Assembly: GCA_029882355.1 (NCBI GenBank)
Contig: JAOUKV010000019.1
Span: 1-64,000 of the forward strand
DNA length: 64,000 bases
Reading direction: 5' to 3'
DNA from: Gammaproteobacteria bacterium
GTDB taxonomy: Bacteria > Pseudomonadota > Gammaproteobacteria > SZUA-229
Every line of letters starts with the position of its first letter. The stretch's first letter is position 1. A program made the position numbers and the translations under genes. Shown piece after piece: positions 50,362 to 59,726 of this stretch. The notes under the pieces were generated by a model, which had not been told where the DNA came from, did no database searches, and was given only the letters and a program-made list of their open reading frames with translations.

Positions 50362-50529
50362 ATGATGATTCGTTTAATAATGTCGGTGATATTGATGCTG
50401 TTTATTTCAGCCTGTGGAAAAACAGGTGCTTTGTATTTGCCAGATGTAGAGAAGGCTGATGACGTGGTTAAGACGCCCGCTGAAAGCTCACTGATGAATA
50501 ATGAGGAGACAGATCGTGGATCACTTTAA
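50362..50529 (+). CDS. lptM: LPS-assembly lipoprotein LptM (YifL)
   Basis: This 55-residue lipoprotein has a signal (MIRLIMSVILMLFISAC) and then the family core CGKTGALYLPD after the lipobox SAC. LptM assists oxidative maturation of the LptD translocon in the outer membrane. The final codons overlap the lysA start by 14 bases, and lptM-lysA-dapF linkage is standard in gammaproteobacteria. Confidence 0.85.
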   Translation: MMIRLIMSVILMLFISACGKTGALYLPDVEKADDVVKTPAESSLMNNEETDRGSL

Positions 50530-51775
50530 ATATAGGGATGGCCGTCTGTTTGCCGAAAATGTAGATCTCAAGGCAGGCATCGCGGAATGGGGCTCACCCT
50601 GTTATGTTTACTCACGGGCAACACTTGAACGGCATTGGAAAGCTTTTGATGATGCCCTGCAAGGTCATCCTCATCTGGTGTGTTACGCAGTAAAAGCCAA
50701 TTCAAATCTTGCGGTTTTAAATGTCCTGGCCAGACTGGGCTCAGGTTTTGATATCGTTTCAGTCGGTGAGCTGGAGCGAGTATTGCTCGCTGGCGGTGCT
50801 GCCAACAAAATAGTTTTTTCTGGCGTTGGTAAAAGAAGGGATGAAATCGAGCGAGCTATGGATGTCGGCATTCGTTGTTTTAATGTTGAATCCGAAGCTG
50901 AGTTGGAAGTTATCGCCAGCATTGCCGAGAAAAAAAATATCAAAGCACCGGTATCCTTACGTGTTAATCCGGATGTAGATGCTAAAACACACCCTTACAT
51001 CTCAACTGGGCTGAAAGAAAACAAATTTGGTATTACCATTGAACAAGCACTGGATGTTTATAAAAAAGCCCAGGCCATGGATGCTATTAATGTCATCGGA
51101 ATTGATTGTCATATTGGTTCGCAACTAACCGAAGTTGCGCCTTTTGTAGACGCACTCGAACGTGTACTCGCTCTGGTCGATCGACTGGCCGAGGAGGGCA
51201 TCGTATTACAACATCTTGATTTAGGTGGTGGGCTGGGTATTTGTTATCGTGATGAGCAACCACCACAACCTGCAGAATTAGCTAAAGCATTAGCCGAGCG
51301 TTTACAGGGTCGTGATGTTGAAATCATCATAGAACCGGGGCGGGCGATTGCAGGTAATGCGGGTATTTTACTGACCGAAGTGTTATATCTGAAACACGGC
51401 GAAGAGCACAATTTTGCGATTGTCGATGCCGCAATGAATGACTTGATACGCCCCGCGCTTTATGGGGCCTGGCAGGAGATTGTGCCTGTGGCGCCAAGAG
51501 ATAACGAAGTTGCGCAGCTTTATGACGTGGTCGGCCCTATTTGCGAAACCGGCGATTTCCTGGGCAAAGGTCGTCAGCTTGCAATACAGCAGGGTGACTT
51601 TCTTGCTGTTCGCTCATCTGGAGCGTATGGTTTTGGCATGAGTTCGAACTACAACAGTCGTCCAAGGGTGGCAGAGATTATGGTTGATGATGATCACGCG
51701 CAGGTGATTCGAAAAAGGGAAACCATGGAGCAGTTATTTTCAGATGAATCAATGCTCACTGGGGACAAAAAATGA
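50516..51775 (+). CDS. lysA: Diaminopimelate decarboxylase
   Basis: LysA makes lysine from meso-diaminopimelate with PLP. From GTG 50516 (GAGGAG upstream) it has 419 residues, with the PLP lysine K60 in VCYAVKANSN, the glycine-rich LGGGLGICY near 236, EPGRAIAGNAG near 275, and the substrate Cys in GPICETGDFL near 342. An in-frame ATG at 50501 is less likely because the ribosome site would lie inside the gene. Confidence 0.96.
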   Translation: MDHFKYRDGRLFAENVDLKAGIAEWGSPCYVYSRATLERHWKAFDDALQGHPHLVCYAVKANSNLAVLNVLARLGSGFDIVSVGELERVLLAGGAANKIVFSGVGKRRDEIERAMDVGIRCFNVESEAELEVIASIAEKKNIKAPVSLRVNPDVDAKTHPYISTGLKENKFGITIEQALDVYKKAQAMDAINVIGIDCHIGSQLTEVAPFVDALERVLALVDRLAEEGIVLQHLDLGGGLGICYRDEQPPQPAELAKALAERLQGRDVEIIIEPGRAIAGNAGILLTEVLYLKHGEEHNFAIVDAAMNDLIRPALYGAWQEIVPVAPRDNEVAQLYDVVGPICETGDFLGKGRQLAIQQGDFLAVRSSGAYGFGMSSNYNSRPRVAEIMVDDDHAQVIRKRETMEQLFSDESMLTGDKK

Positions 51776-52395
51776 AAATGAATGCCGAACAGAAATTCAA
51801 AGATCAGGGCTCTTTGTTGTTTAATGAAATAGAGCTTCCTTTGACGAGCTCAGAGTGGCAACAAATCGAAAGTTTGCTCGATGACGTTGAGTACGAGCAC
51901 ATTGTCGGTGGTGATGCGGGTGAAGGTCATTCGGTATGGGTGTGCCGTTTTTATAATGATATCGATAGACCTGTGTCACTGCACCCTAGATCAGAAGAAA
52001 TTAATAATATAGTAATGAGCTCGAAGATGACTGCTTTTTACAAACAGATTTTAGGAGCTGAAGATCTCTGTATGCGTCGTTGTCAGGCAAACCTTTTGCA
52101 CAAAGGTGACTATATAGGCTTGCATGTGGATCAGGACAGTAATCCTGATTATTTCGCCACCGTGGTGTTACATTTCGATTCTGAATATCGCGGAGGTGCA
52201 TTTATAACTCGCGATCAACAACGAGGTGATCATAGCTATAGCCCTTATAAAAGGGCAGTGCTGGTCAATGACTGCTCAATTCCACACGAAGTTTCAATGG
52301 TTGAATCGGGAAAACGTAAAACACTAGCCTGTTTTTTGTCTAAAAACTTTGCAAATAGTAATCATTACAGGAAAGACTTTAGGGTTGTAAAATAA
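51772..52395 (+). CDS. 2-oxoglutarate/Fe(II)-dependent oxygenase family protein
   Basis: This 207-residue double-stranded beta-helix protein has iron ligands in HVDQD (near residue 122-126) and IPHEV near 174, and 2-oxoglutarate-binding Arg in SGKRKTLACFLS near 184. It resembles small proteobacterial dioxygenases of the hydroxylase group whose substrates are mostly unknown. It is translationally coupled to lysA (4-base overlap). Confidence 0.75.
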   Translation: MKMNAEQKFKDQGSLLFNEIELPLTSSEWQQIESLLDDVEYEHIVGGDAGEGHSVWVCRFYNDIDRPVSLHPRSEEINNIVMSSKMTAFYKQILGAEDLCMRRCQANLLHKGDYIGLHVDQDSNPDYFATVVLHFDSEYRGGAFITRDQQRGDHSYSPYKRAVLVNDCSIPHEVSMVESGKRKTLACFLSKNFANSNHYRKDFRVVK

Positions 52396-52458
52396 TTAGC
52401 TTTAAGAGTATCATCAATCTTTATAGGTATTTGTAGTAGCCAAATAGCAGGAGTACGC

Positions 52459-52650
52459 ATGAGTCGTTTAATACAATTAGTGGTAGTGGCCTTTTCATTA
52501 TTGTTTTTTATGCAAGCTCAGGCGAGCATCGATGTAACCATTGGTAGTGAATGCGCTATTTTTGCTGACGAGTCTACAAAGACCGACGACGGTAAAAAAG
52601 AGGGTGGAGATAAAAAGGAAGGAGAAGAGGAAGAGCCTGAATGTGATTAA
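52459..52650 (+). CDS. Small exported acidic two-cysteine protein, unknown
   Basis: This 63-residue protein has a clear signal peptide (cleavage after AQA) and AGGAG before the ATG. The mature peptide of about 41 residues has Cys in GSECAIF and at the end in PECD, separated by an almost purely Lys/Glu/Asp/Gly stretch. It lies between the oxygenase and a periplasmic rhodanese. Two cysteines in a tiny periplasmic protein could form a disulfide or carry sulfur; this is speculation. Confidence 0.6.
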   Translation: MSRLIQLVVVAFSLLFFMQAQASIDVTIGSECAIFADESTKTDDGKKEGGDKKEGEEEEPECD

Positions 52651-52722
52651 TATTTTTGAAGGCTCACTTGAACAGTCAATAGTAGTGTAAAACAACAAAA
52701 CCAAAAAATAGGAGAAAAAAAG

Positions 52723-53379
52723 ATGATAAGAGCAATGACGGTATCTTTAGTGGCGGCAAGCTTTGCATTTTCAGCAAGTGTATTTGCCAAAGATGAAAAT
52801 AAACCAGTGGGTATTTCAAAGGACGTAATGAGTGTTGAAGTTATTAACCATGGTACAAAAACAAAAATTACGCGTAATCAAAATAACAAGAATATGATCA
52901 AACAGGACTTTGCGAAAACATCGCGTCCCTGTCCGCCATTTTGTATTCAACCAATGGTGCTTGCCCCGGGTGTTGAAACTATCGCTGAACTTGAAGTCAT
53001 GGACTACCTGACAAAGATGGCCAACGGTGATAAAAATATTCTAGTAATTGATTCACGTACACCGGACTGGACAAAGAAAGGCACTATTCCAGGCTCAATC
53101 AACATTCCATGGACTAAATTGAATGCTTCGAAAGCGGATCCTATTTCTATAGGTGACATTATGGAAGAGAAATTTAATGTTGGTGGTGATGACGATAATC
53201 GTGATTTCTCTAAAGCAAAGACTCTGGTCATGTTCTGTAATGGTATGTGGTGTGGTCAATCACCCAATAACATTAAGAGCCTGTTGAAAATGGGTTACCC
53301 TGCCAACAAAATCAAATGGTACCGTGGTGGCATGCAGGACTGGGAAGTGCTGGGTCTGAGCACCGTATCGGGTAAATAA
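52723..53379 (+). CDS. Periplasmic rhodanese-domain protein
   Basis: This 218-residue protein starts with a signal peptide ending near VFA|KDE. The mature part has an unusual RPCPPFCIQPM segment (Cys near 67 and 71) before one rhodanese domain (about 90-215) with the active-site Cys in MFCNGMWCGQSP near 183-194. Rhodaneses transfer sulfane sulfur; a periplasmic one fits a sulfur oxidiser. An AGGAG site precedes the start and a strong terminator follows. Confidence 0.82.
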   Translation: MIRAMTVSLVAASFAFSASVFAKDENKPVGISKDVMSVEVINHGTKTKITRNQNNKNMIKQDFAKTSRPCPPFCIQPMVLAPGVETIAELEVMDYLTKMANGDKNILVIDSRTPDWTKKGTIPGSINIPWTKLNASKADPISIGDIMEEKFNVGGDDDNRDFSKAKTLVMFCNGMWCGQSPNNIKSLLKMGYPANKIKWYRGGMQDWEVLGLSTVSGK

Positions 53380-53418
53380 GTCCCAAGTCTCTGGCCAAGC
53401 CAGGTTAGACTGAATGTA

Positions 53419-53447
53419 AGGCCGATCTTAATAGATCGGCCTTTTTT
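53419..53447 (+). terminator. Intrinsic terminator after the rhodanese gene
   Basis: AGGCCGATCT-TAAT-AGATCGGCCT is a 10-base perfect stem followed by TTTTTTG. It separates the lysA-linked group from dapF. Confidence 0.93.
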
Positions 53448-53493
53448 GTTTTATAGGCTGGCGAAAAACGCAGCTCGTGGGTATGCTACGGAT

Positions 53494-54324
53494 ATGCAAA
53501 TAAACTTCACAAAAATGCAGGGCATAGGAAATGATTTTGTCGTTATTGACGCTATTAATCAGAAAATAGCTTTAACACGTGATCAGATACGCCATATTGC
53601 CAATAGACATTTTGGCGTCGGTTGTGATCAATTGCTGTTGGTCGAGAGCAGTGAAAGGCAGGATGCCGAATTTCGTTATCGTATTTTCAATGCGGATGGC
53701 GGTGAAGTAGAGCAATGCGGTAACGGCGCGCGCTGCTTTGCGCGTTTCGTCACTGAAGAAGGCTTGACTGATAGCCAGGTAATTCCAGTTGAAACAAAAT
53801 CGGGCCTGATTCAGTTAGAGCTGGAGGATGATGGTCGCGTTACTGTCGATATGGGCGAGCCAGATTTTAATCCAGCAAGCCTGCCCTTTGACGCAAAAGG
53901 TACGCCGGAATACCATGAACTGGTGGTGAATGATGAGAAATATGCTATAGGTGCTGTATCCATGGGAAATCCACACGCCGTATTGCTGGTGGATTCACTG
54001 AAAGACGCACCTGTACAAACACTGGGCGCTGCCATAGAGAGCCACCCACGTTTTCCTCAGCGGGTGAATGTTGGTTTTATGGAAATAGAAGATCGTGACA
54101 ATATCCGTTTACGGGTTTATGAACGTGGCGCAGGTGAAACCATGGCCTGTGGAACCGGCGCATGTGCGGCGGTAGCAGTAGGCATCAAAAATCGTCTGCT
54201 CGATGCGCGGGTACAGGTAGAGCTACGAGGTGGGGATTTAACAATTTATTGGCCGGGAACAGGGTCGCATCTGATGATGACGGGGCCGGCAGAAAATGTA
54301 TATAAAGGGCAAATAGAACTGTGA
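53494..54324 (+). CDS. dapF: Diaminopimelate epimerase
   Basis: DapF interconverts LL- and meso-diaminopimelate for lysine and peptidoglycan. From ATG 53494 it has 276 residues, beginning [19 protein letters not shown], with the two catalytic Cys in EQCGNGARC near 72 and [11 protein letters not shown] near 219. The frame is open 16 codons upstream into the terminator, which cannot be coding. It overlaps the DUF484 gene by 4 bases. Confidence 0.96.
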   Translation: MQINFTKMQGIGNDFVVIDAINQKIALTRDQIRHIANRHFGVGCDQLLLVESSERQDAEFRYRIFNADGGEVEQCGNGARCFARFVTEEGLTDSQVIPVETKSGLIQLELEDDGRVTVDMGEPDFNPASLPFDAKGTPEYHELVVNDEKYAIGAVSMGNPHAVLLVDSLKDAPVQTLGAAIESHPRFPQRVNVGFMEIEDRDNIRLRVYERGAGETMACGTGACAAVAVGIKNRLLDARVQVELRGGDLTIYWPGTGSHLMMTGPAENVYKGQIEL

Positions 54325-55040
54325 CAACACAAACAGAAATGTCTCAACAGACAACACAACAAGAAGAAAAATTAGCCGACGAACTGCAATTAATCAGCTT
54401 GCTCAAGGAACACGGGGATATTTTACAAAGACACCCCGAGCTTTTGGCTGAACTGGAAATTCCTCATCGGGTAGGCGGAGCCGTTTCATTGATCGAGCGT
54501 CAGGTCGGTGTTTTACGGGATAAACTGAAAATTAGCGAAAATCATCTACGCGAGTTAATGGAAATCGCAAGGGTTAATGACCGCCTGGCCAACAGCCGAC
54601 ATCGAATTGCGATTAATTTGCTGAGCGCACATGACCTGATCGACGTTACCAGTGTCGTTCTCGATGAGTTAAAAAATGAACTCAAAGCTGAGTTCGCCGA
54701 TATCAGGTTGTTTTCAGATAACGCCGAGCTGGTAGAAAAGCACCCGGGTTTGTTCGTGCCAACCCATGCACCGGAGCTGAGCCAATTTTCAACCATGCTC
54801 AAACAGAAAATCCCGGTTTGTGGTCGTAGCTCAGAAGAGCAAAATATCTTTCTGTTTGATGATAATGCTAAGGAAGTAACATCAGCAGCAGTCATTCCAC
54901 TGGTCTCAGGTGCCGAGTTAGGTTTGTTGGGCCTGGGTAGCCGAGAGGCAGATCGTTTCCAGGCTTCCATGGGTACCGAATTTTTAACACAGATGGGCGA
55001 GCTGGTGAGTGCGGCGCTAGCGGTTCATCTGGAAAAATAG
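54321..55040 (+). CDS. DUF484 GAF-like protein
   Basis: This 239-residue protein has an N-terminal helical part ([20 protein letters not shown] near 36-55, then a coiled coil) and a GAF-like C-terminal half with [20 protein letters not shown] near 187-206. It is a conserved neighbour of dapF and xerC in gammaproteobacteria; its role is unknown. It ends 3 bases before xerC. Confidence 0.9.
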   Translation: MTTQTEMSQQTTQQEEKLADELQLISLLKEHGDILQRHPELLAELEIPHRVGGAVSLIERQVGVLRDKLKISENHLRELMEIARVNDRLANSRHRIAINLLSAHDLIDVTSVVLDELKNELKAEFADIRLFSDNAELVEKHPGLFVPTHAPELSQFSTMLKQKIPVCGRSSEEQNIFLFDDNAKEVTSAAVIPLVSGAELGLLGLGSREADRFQASMGTEFLTQMGELVSAALAVHLEK

Positions 55041-55043
55041 CGG

Positions 55044-55961
55044 ATGAACAAAGCGCAGGTTTCCGGCGTGTTTGAATGGCAGACACCTTTGACGCGCTTT
55101 TTTATCTACCTGGAATCCGAGCGTAAATATTCAAAACATACTTTGTCGGCATATCGACGTGATATTCAAACCTTCAGTGTATATTGCGCTGAGAATGATC
55201 AAACCGTTTTGGCAGATATCGATGAGGCATTAATCAGACGTTTTGTCGCCTCGCAGCATCGCAAAGGCCTTTCCGGTCGGAGTTTACAAAGGCTATTATC
55301 TGCCATACGTACCCTGTTCAATTATTTGTGCCGTCACCATGGCCTGGATAATAATCCGGCAGATGGCGTACCAGCACCAAAATCACCAAAAAGACTGCCA
55401 GAAACACTGGGTGTAGATCAGCTAAATAATTTACTCACCGTATCCGATGATGACCCGTTGGCGCGTAGAGATCACGCTATGATGGAGTTGCTGTATGGCT
55501 GTGGATTACGATTATCAGAATTGACCGGTTTAAATTTGAGCGACATCGACTGGCAGCAGCAGATAGTCACCGTTACCGGTAAAGGCAATAAACAAAGGCG
55601 AATACCCTTTGGAGAAAAAGCAGCCATATCGCTAAAAATATGGCTGAAAGAAAGAGCGCAGATGCTCAGGCAGGAAGAAGCGGCCCTGTTTCTCAGTAAC
55701 AAGGGCCGGCGCATAGGCAACAGGAGCGTACAGCTACGCATTAAACAATGGATGTTGAAAAAAGGCCTCGATAGCAATGCGTATCCCCACATGTTCAGGC
55801 ATTCCTTTGCCTCACACATTCTGGAATCCTCCAGTGATTTACGCGCAGTGCAGGAATTGCTGGGTCACGCCAATCTGAGCACAACACAAATCTACACACA
55901 TCTGGATTTCCAGCATTTGGCTGGGGTTTATGACAAAGCACACCCGAGATCACGTAAGTAG
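55044..55961 (+). CDS. xerC: Site-specific tyrosine recombinase XerC
   Basis: XerC resolves chromosome dimers with XerD at dif. The 305-residue enzyme has the SAM-like N-domain (FFIYLESERKYSKHTLSAYR near 20-39) and a catalytic domain with Arg in GCGLRLSELTGL near 153, Lys in GKGNKQRRIPF, HxxR in HMFRHSFASHILE near 251, and the nucleophile Tyr in TTQIYTHLD near 287. It is the housekeeping enzyme and not a mobile integrase, judging by its operon. Confidence 0.94.
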   Translation: MNKAQVSGVFEWQTPLTRFFIYLESERKYSKHTLSAYRRDIQTFSVYCAENDQTVLADIDEALIRRFVASQHRKGLSGRSLQRLLSAIRTLFNYLCRHHGLDNNPADGVPAPKSPKRLPETLGVDQLNNLLTVSDDDPLARRDHAMMELLYGCGLRLSELTGLNLSDIDWQQQIVTVTGKGNKQRRIPFGEKAAISLKIWLKERAQMLRQEEAALFLSNKGRRIGNRSVQLRIKQWMLKKGLDSNAYPHMFRHSFASHILESSSDLRAVQELLGHANLSTTQIYTHLDFQHLAGVYDKAHPRSRK

Positions 55962-56020
55962 CCTTTCCTGTTAGTCTTTCGTGTAAAATTACCAGTCTTT
56001 AAAATTATTGGAGTTTTAGC

Positions 56021-56554
56021 GTGGAAACATTTCACGGTACAACCATCATTACAGTGCGCCGTGACGGTAAAGTCGTGGTCGGCGGTGATGGCCAGGTCAC
56101 CCTGGGCAACACGGTGATGAAAGGCAATGCCACTAAAGTACGCAAGATTTATCACGATAAAGTTATCGTCGGATTCGCCGGTGCTACTGCCGATGCGTTC
56201 ACCCTGCTGGAAAGATTTGAAGGCATGCTGGAGCGCCATAGCGGGCATTTGAAACGCGCCGCCGTCGAGCTCGCCAAAGACTGGCGTACTGACCGTATGT
56301 TACGCAAACTGGAGGCGATGCTGATCGTTGCAGATGCGGAGACCTCACTACTGGTCTCCGGTACTGGCGATGTTATCGACACAGAAAATGATTTGATAGC
56401 CATTGGATCGGGCGGGCCTTATGCACAATCTGCGGCGTGTGCTCTGTTTGAGAATACCGAAATGTCGGCTCATGATATTGTTGAAAAGAGTCTGGCTATC
56501 GCCGGTGATATCTGCATTTACACGAATCAGAATCGTACTATTGAAGAATTATAA
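56021..56554 (+). CDS. hslV: ATP-dependent protease subunit HslV
   Basis: This 177-residue proteolytic subunit of the HslUV complex starts at GTG 56021 behind TTGGAG. A six-residue propeptide (METFHG) precedes the catalytic Thr in [28 protein letters not shown] and [20 protein letters not shown] are conserved. It is 51 bases upstream of hslU. Confidence 0.96.
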   Translation: METFHGTTIITVRRDGKVVVGGDGQVTLGNTVMKGNATKVRKIYHDKVIVGFAGATADAFTLLERFEGMLERHSGHLKRAAVELAKDWRTDRMLRKLEAMLIVADAETSLLVSGTGDVIDTENDLIAIGSGGPYAQSAACALFENTEMSAHDIVEKSLAIAGDICIYTNQNRTIEEL

Positions 56555-56605
56555 GTTGAGCAGCAATCAGGCAGCTCGCTAAAACGAATCACAGGTTAAA
56601 TATAT

Positions 56606-57934
56606 ATGTCTGAAATGACACCCCGCGAAATTGCACAAGAGTTAGACAAGCACATCATTGGCCAGAATAAAGCCAAGCGTGCTGTGGCCATCGCGCTGCG
56701 TAATAGATGGCGGCGTATGCAGATCGAACCGGAACTACGCAACGAAATCACGCCAAAGAATATTTTGATGATAGGCCCTACCGGTGTCGGCAAAACCGAA
56801 ATCGCACGCCGTCTAGCGCATCTTGCTAATGCGCCCTTTATCAAAGTTGAAGCGACTAAATTCACTGAAGTTGGCTATGTTGGTAGAGAAGTTGATTCGA
56901 TCATTCGTGATCTTGTTGATATGTCTGTGAAAACAGCGCGTGAGCAGGAAATTAAGAATGTAAAACATCTGGCAGAGGCTGCTGCGGAAGAGCGCATTCT
57001 TGATGCCTTATTACCACCTGCGCGTAATGAATTTGGTGAGCCGGAGAAACATGAATCAGGCACTCGTCAGAAATTCAGAGAAAAACTTAGAGCGGGTGAG
57101 CTGGATGACAAAGAAATCGAAATTGAAGTTTCAGCTGCACCCGTAGGTGTGGAAATTATGGCTCCTCCGGGCATGGAAGAAATGACCAGCCAGTTACAGG
57201 GCGTTTTTCAGAACTTGTCGAGTGATCGTAAGAAGACTCAAAAAATGAGAATCGAGCAGGCCTATAAAATCCTGCTCGACGAAGAAGCATCCAAGTTGCT
57301 CAAGGAAGATGACATTAAGGCCAGGGCTGTAGAAAATGCTGAACAGAATGGTATCGTTTTTCTCGATGAGCTGGATAAAGTTGCCAAGCGCGCGGATTCA
57401 GGCGGTGGCGGTGATGTTTCACGCGAAGGGGTGCAGCGAGATTTATTGCCTCTGGTGGAGGGCTGTACCGTGAGCACTAAATACGGCATGGTCAAAACTG
57501 ACCATATCTTGTTCATTGCTTCGGGTGCCTTTCATCTTTGTAAGCCTTCAGACCTTATTCCAGAATTGCAGGGACGCTTACCGATTAGAGTGGAACTGGA
57601 TGCGCTTAATGCGGATGATTTCAAACGAATCTTGACAGAGCCGGATGCGGCACTAACCGTACAATACAAGGCGCTGTTGAAAACCGAAGGAGTGGAATTA
57701 GAATTTACTGAGGATGGCGTAAAACGTATTGCTGAAATTGCCTCCGAAGTGAATGACAAATCTGAAAATATTGGAGCGCGGCGTTTGCACACGGTGATGG
57801 AAAGATTGTTAGATGAAATTTCCTACGAAGCACCGGACAAGTCAGGTACAAAAGTTATTATTGATGCCGCCTATGTTGATAACAGCCTGGGCGAGCTGGT
57901 CAAGGATGAAGATTTAAGTCGCTACATTCTTTAA
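56606..57934 (+). CDS. hslU: HslUV protease ATPase subunit
   Basis: The AAA+ unfoldase feeds substrates to HslV. The 442-residue protein has Walker [17 protein letters not shown] near 56-71, the pore loop GYVGREVDS near 90, the variable I domain (about 110-240), Walker [12 protein letters not shown] near 249, and the C-terminal sensor-2 region with [20 protein letters not shown]. It ends DLSRYIL, the tail that inserts into HslV. Confidence 0.97.
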   Translation: MSEMTPREIAQELDKHIIGQNKAKRAVAIALRNRWRRMQIEPELRNEITPKNILMIGPTGVGKTEIARRLAHLANAPFIKVEATKFTEVGYVGREVDSIIRDLVDMSVKTAREQEIKNVKHLAEAAAEERILDALLPPARNEFGEPEKHESGTRQKFREKLRAGELDDKEIEIEVSAAPVGVEIMAPPGMEEMTSQLQGVFQNLSSDRKKTQKMRIEQAYKILLDEEASKLLKEDDIKARAVENAEQNGIVFLDELDKVAKRADSGGGGDVSREGVQRDLLPLVEGCTVSTKYGMVKTDHILFIASGAFHLCKPSDLIPELQGRLPIRVELDALNADDFKRILTEPDAALTVQYKALLKTEGVELEFTEDGVKRIAEIASEVNDKSENIGARRLHTVMERLLDEISYEAPDKSGTKVIIDAAYVDNSLGELVKDEDLSRYIL

Positions 57935-57954
57935 GCACACATACGAGAAAAAAC

Positions 57955-58308
57955 ATGGCAAAACCAACTGATATTAGTCTGCACCAAAAAAGCCGAATTC
58001 TTGAGCTAACTTATGATGACGGTGCAAATTATAAATTACCCTGTGAATATCTCAGAGTGTATTCACCTTCTGCCGAAGTTACCGGTCATGGCCCGGGTCA
58101 GGAAATCCTACAGCTCAATAAAGAAGAAGTTAACATCACAGCGATTGAGCCACAGGGCAACTATGCACTAAAGCTGGTGTTTGATGATAAACACGATACT
58201 GGTCTTTATACCTGGGAATACTTGCATGAGCTGGGTTCAAAATACGAAGAGAAGTGGCAGAATTATTTAGATCGTTTGAAAGAAGCCGGTCACGAACGCA
58301 AAGACTAA
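57955..58308 (+). CDS. DUF971 protein
   Basis: This 117-residue single-domain protein has the DUF971 pattern, with [20 protein letters not shown] near 19-38 and [12 protein letters not shown] near 82. The fold is shared with the N-terminal domain of gamma-butyrobetaine hydroxylase. The hslU-DUF971-ubiE order is common in gammaproteobacteria; the function is not established. Confidence 0.88.
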   Translation: MAKPTDISLHQKSRILELTYDDGANYKLPCEYLRVYSPSAEVTGHGPGQEILQLNKEEVNITAIEPQGNYALKLVFDDKHDTGLYTWEYLHELGSKYEEKWQNYLDRLKEAGHERKD

Positions 58309-58319
58309 TAGAGAGCATT

Positions 58320-59066
58320 ATGTCAGGAAATAAAACACATTTTGGATTCAAACAGGTCGATGCTGATAAAAAAGCAGGCCTGGTCGCAGAAGTTTTTAGT
58401 TCGGTTGCCGGAAAGTACGACATCATGAATGATGTCATGTCTTTTGGTGTTCACCGTATCTGGAAAAAAATTGCCATGGCACATACCGGCTTAAAAAAAG
58501 GGATGCATGCACTCGATATTGCCGGCGGTACCGGCGATCTCACTATCCAGATGTCAAAGCAAGTTGGTGCAACCGGTGAAGTTATTATTTCAGACATTAA
58601 CCCGGCGATGCTGGAGCAGGGCCGACGTCGACTGATCGATAAAGGCATCGCAGGCAATGTGAAATTTGTAGAGGCCAATGCCGAAGAGCTGCCGTTTGAT
58701 GATAACGCTTTTAATTGTGTCACCATCGCTTTTGGTTTGCGCAACGTAACTGATAAAGATAAAGCATTGAAAGAAATGTACAGGGTGCTAAAACCAGGTG
58801 GTCGTTTGCTGGTGCTGGAATTTTCCAAGCCGGTAGTGCCCGGACTGGACAAAATTTATGACTTCTACTCTTTCAACATATTGCCAAAAATGGGCAGGAT
58901 AATTGCCAACGATGAAGACAGTTATCGTTATCTTGCAGAGTCAATACGCATGCACCCGGATCAGGCAACATTAAAAGCGATGATGGAAAATGCCGGTTTT
59001 GAGCGGTGTACTTATCATAATATGACGGGCGGAATTGTTGCATTACACAAAGGCTTCAAACTTTAG
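58320..59066 (+). CDS. ubiE: Ubiquinone/menaquinone C-methyltransferase
   Basis: UbiE methylates the quinone ring with SAM. From ATG 58320 it has 248 residues: [13 protein letters not shown] near residue 5, [19 protein letters not shown] near 26, SAM loop [11 protein letters not shown] near 65, and [13 protein letters not shown] near 136. The frame is open another 22 codons upstream into the preceding gene, which is not a credible start. Confidence 0.96.
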   Translation: MSGNKTHFGFKQVDADKKAGLVAEVFSSVAGKYDIMNDVMSFGVHRIWKKIAMAHTGLKKGMHALDIAGGTGDLTIQMSKQVGATGEVIISDINPAMLEQGRRRLIDKGIAGNVKFVEANAEELPFDDNAFNCVTIAFGLRNVTDKDKALKEMYRVLKPGGRLLVLEFSKPVVPGLDKIYDFYSFNILPKMGRIIANDEDSYRYLAESIRMHPDQATLKAMMENAGFERCTYHNMTGGIVALHKGFKL

Positions 59067-59068
59067 AA

Positions 59069-59686
59069 ATGTTACTCAATGACACAGTGAATGAAACATC
59101 GATTGTCTGGCTGGAAGCCATGATAAATCGTTATCTATCGCTCGACCCCGAAGTCACTGAAAAATTAGCTGAGCTAGAAGGTCGAGTCATTGCTGTAGAA
59201 ATAACAGGCATAAACAAAATACTGTATTTTCTGCCGCATCAAGCGGGCATGGATGTGATCGAGCATTATGAAGGTGGTGCCGATACAACGCTCAAGGGTT
59301 CGCCAGTAGCATTGTTAAAAATGAGCATGAGTAAAGATGTTGCACCACTAATGCTTAAGGGTGAAGTTGAGATTGAAGGTGATGTGCGTCTCGGACGAAG
59401 TTTCAAAAAGATTCTTACAGAAATGGATGTTGACTGGGAAGAATACATGGCCAGAATCATCGGTGATGCTTCAGCACACCACTTGGCAAAGCTGACAAAG
59501 AAATTAATAAGCTGGGGACGGCAGGCAGGTGATGATGTTGCCACAGATATTTCAGAATATCTTCAGGAAGAAAGTCGCGATGTAGTCAGCAAGCCTGAAC
59601 TGGAAATGTTTTATCAGGATGTCGACGCCCTGCGAAATCAACTTGATCGATTTCAAGCACGATTTAAAACGCTAAAAAACAGATAA
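59069..59686 (+). CDS. ubiJ: Ubiquinone biosynthesis accessory factor UbiJ (SCP2 domain)
   Basis: UbiJ binds lipid intermediates and is part of the soluble ubiquinone-synthesis complex. The 205-residue protein has an SCP2 domain (about 15-110, with GADTTLKGSPVALLKM near 70-85) and a C-terminal helical tail (LEMFYQDVDALRNQLDRFQA). It lies 2 bases after ubiE and 40 before ubiB. Confidence 0.9.
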   Translation: MLLNDTVNETSIVWLEAMINRYLSLDPEVTEKLAELEGRVIAVEITGINKILYFLPHQAGMDVIEHYEGGADTTLKGSPVALLKMSMSKDVAPLMLKGEVEIEGDVRLGRSFKKILTEMDVDWEEYMARIIGDASAHHLAKLTKKLISWGRQAGDDVATDISEYLQEESRDVVSKPELEMFYQDVDALRNQLDRFQARFKTLKNR

Positions 59687-59726
59687 AAACAACAACGCTA
59701 ACGACAGGGATCTGCCCTGAAAAATA

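Noticed and set aside
53446-53493. N-terminal extension of dapF
   Set aside because: The 16 extra codons start in the terminator of the preceding gene, and the family N-terminus begins at 53494.
54542-54970. 142-residue minus-strand frame
   Set aside because: It is antisense to the DUF484 gene within a conserved operon, with no ribosome site or recognisable motif.
55044-55961. Tyrosine recombinase as a sign of an integrated element
   Set aside because: Its operon position between DUF484 and hslV, and its length, identify housekeeping XerC.
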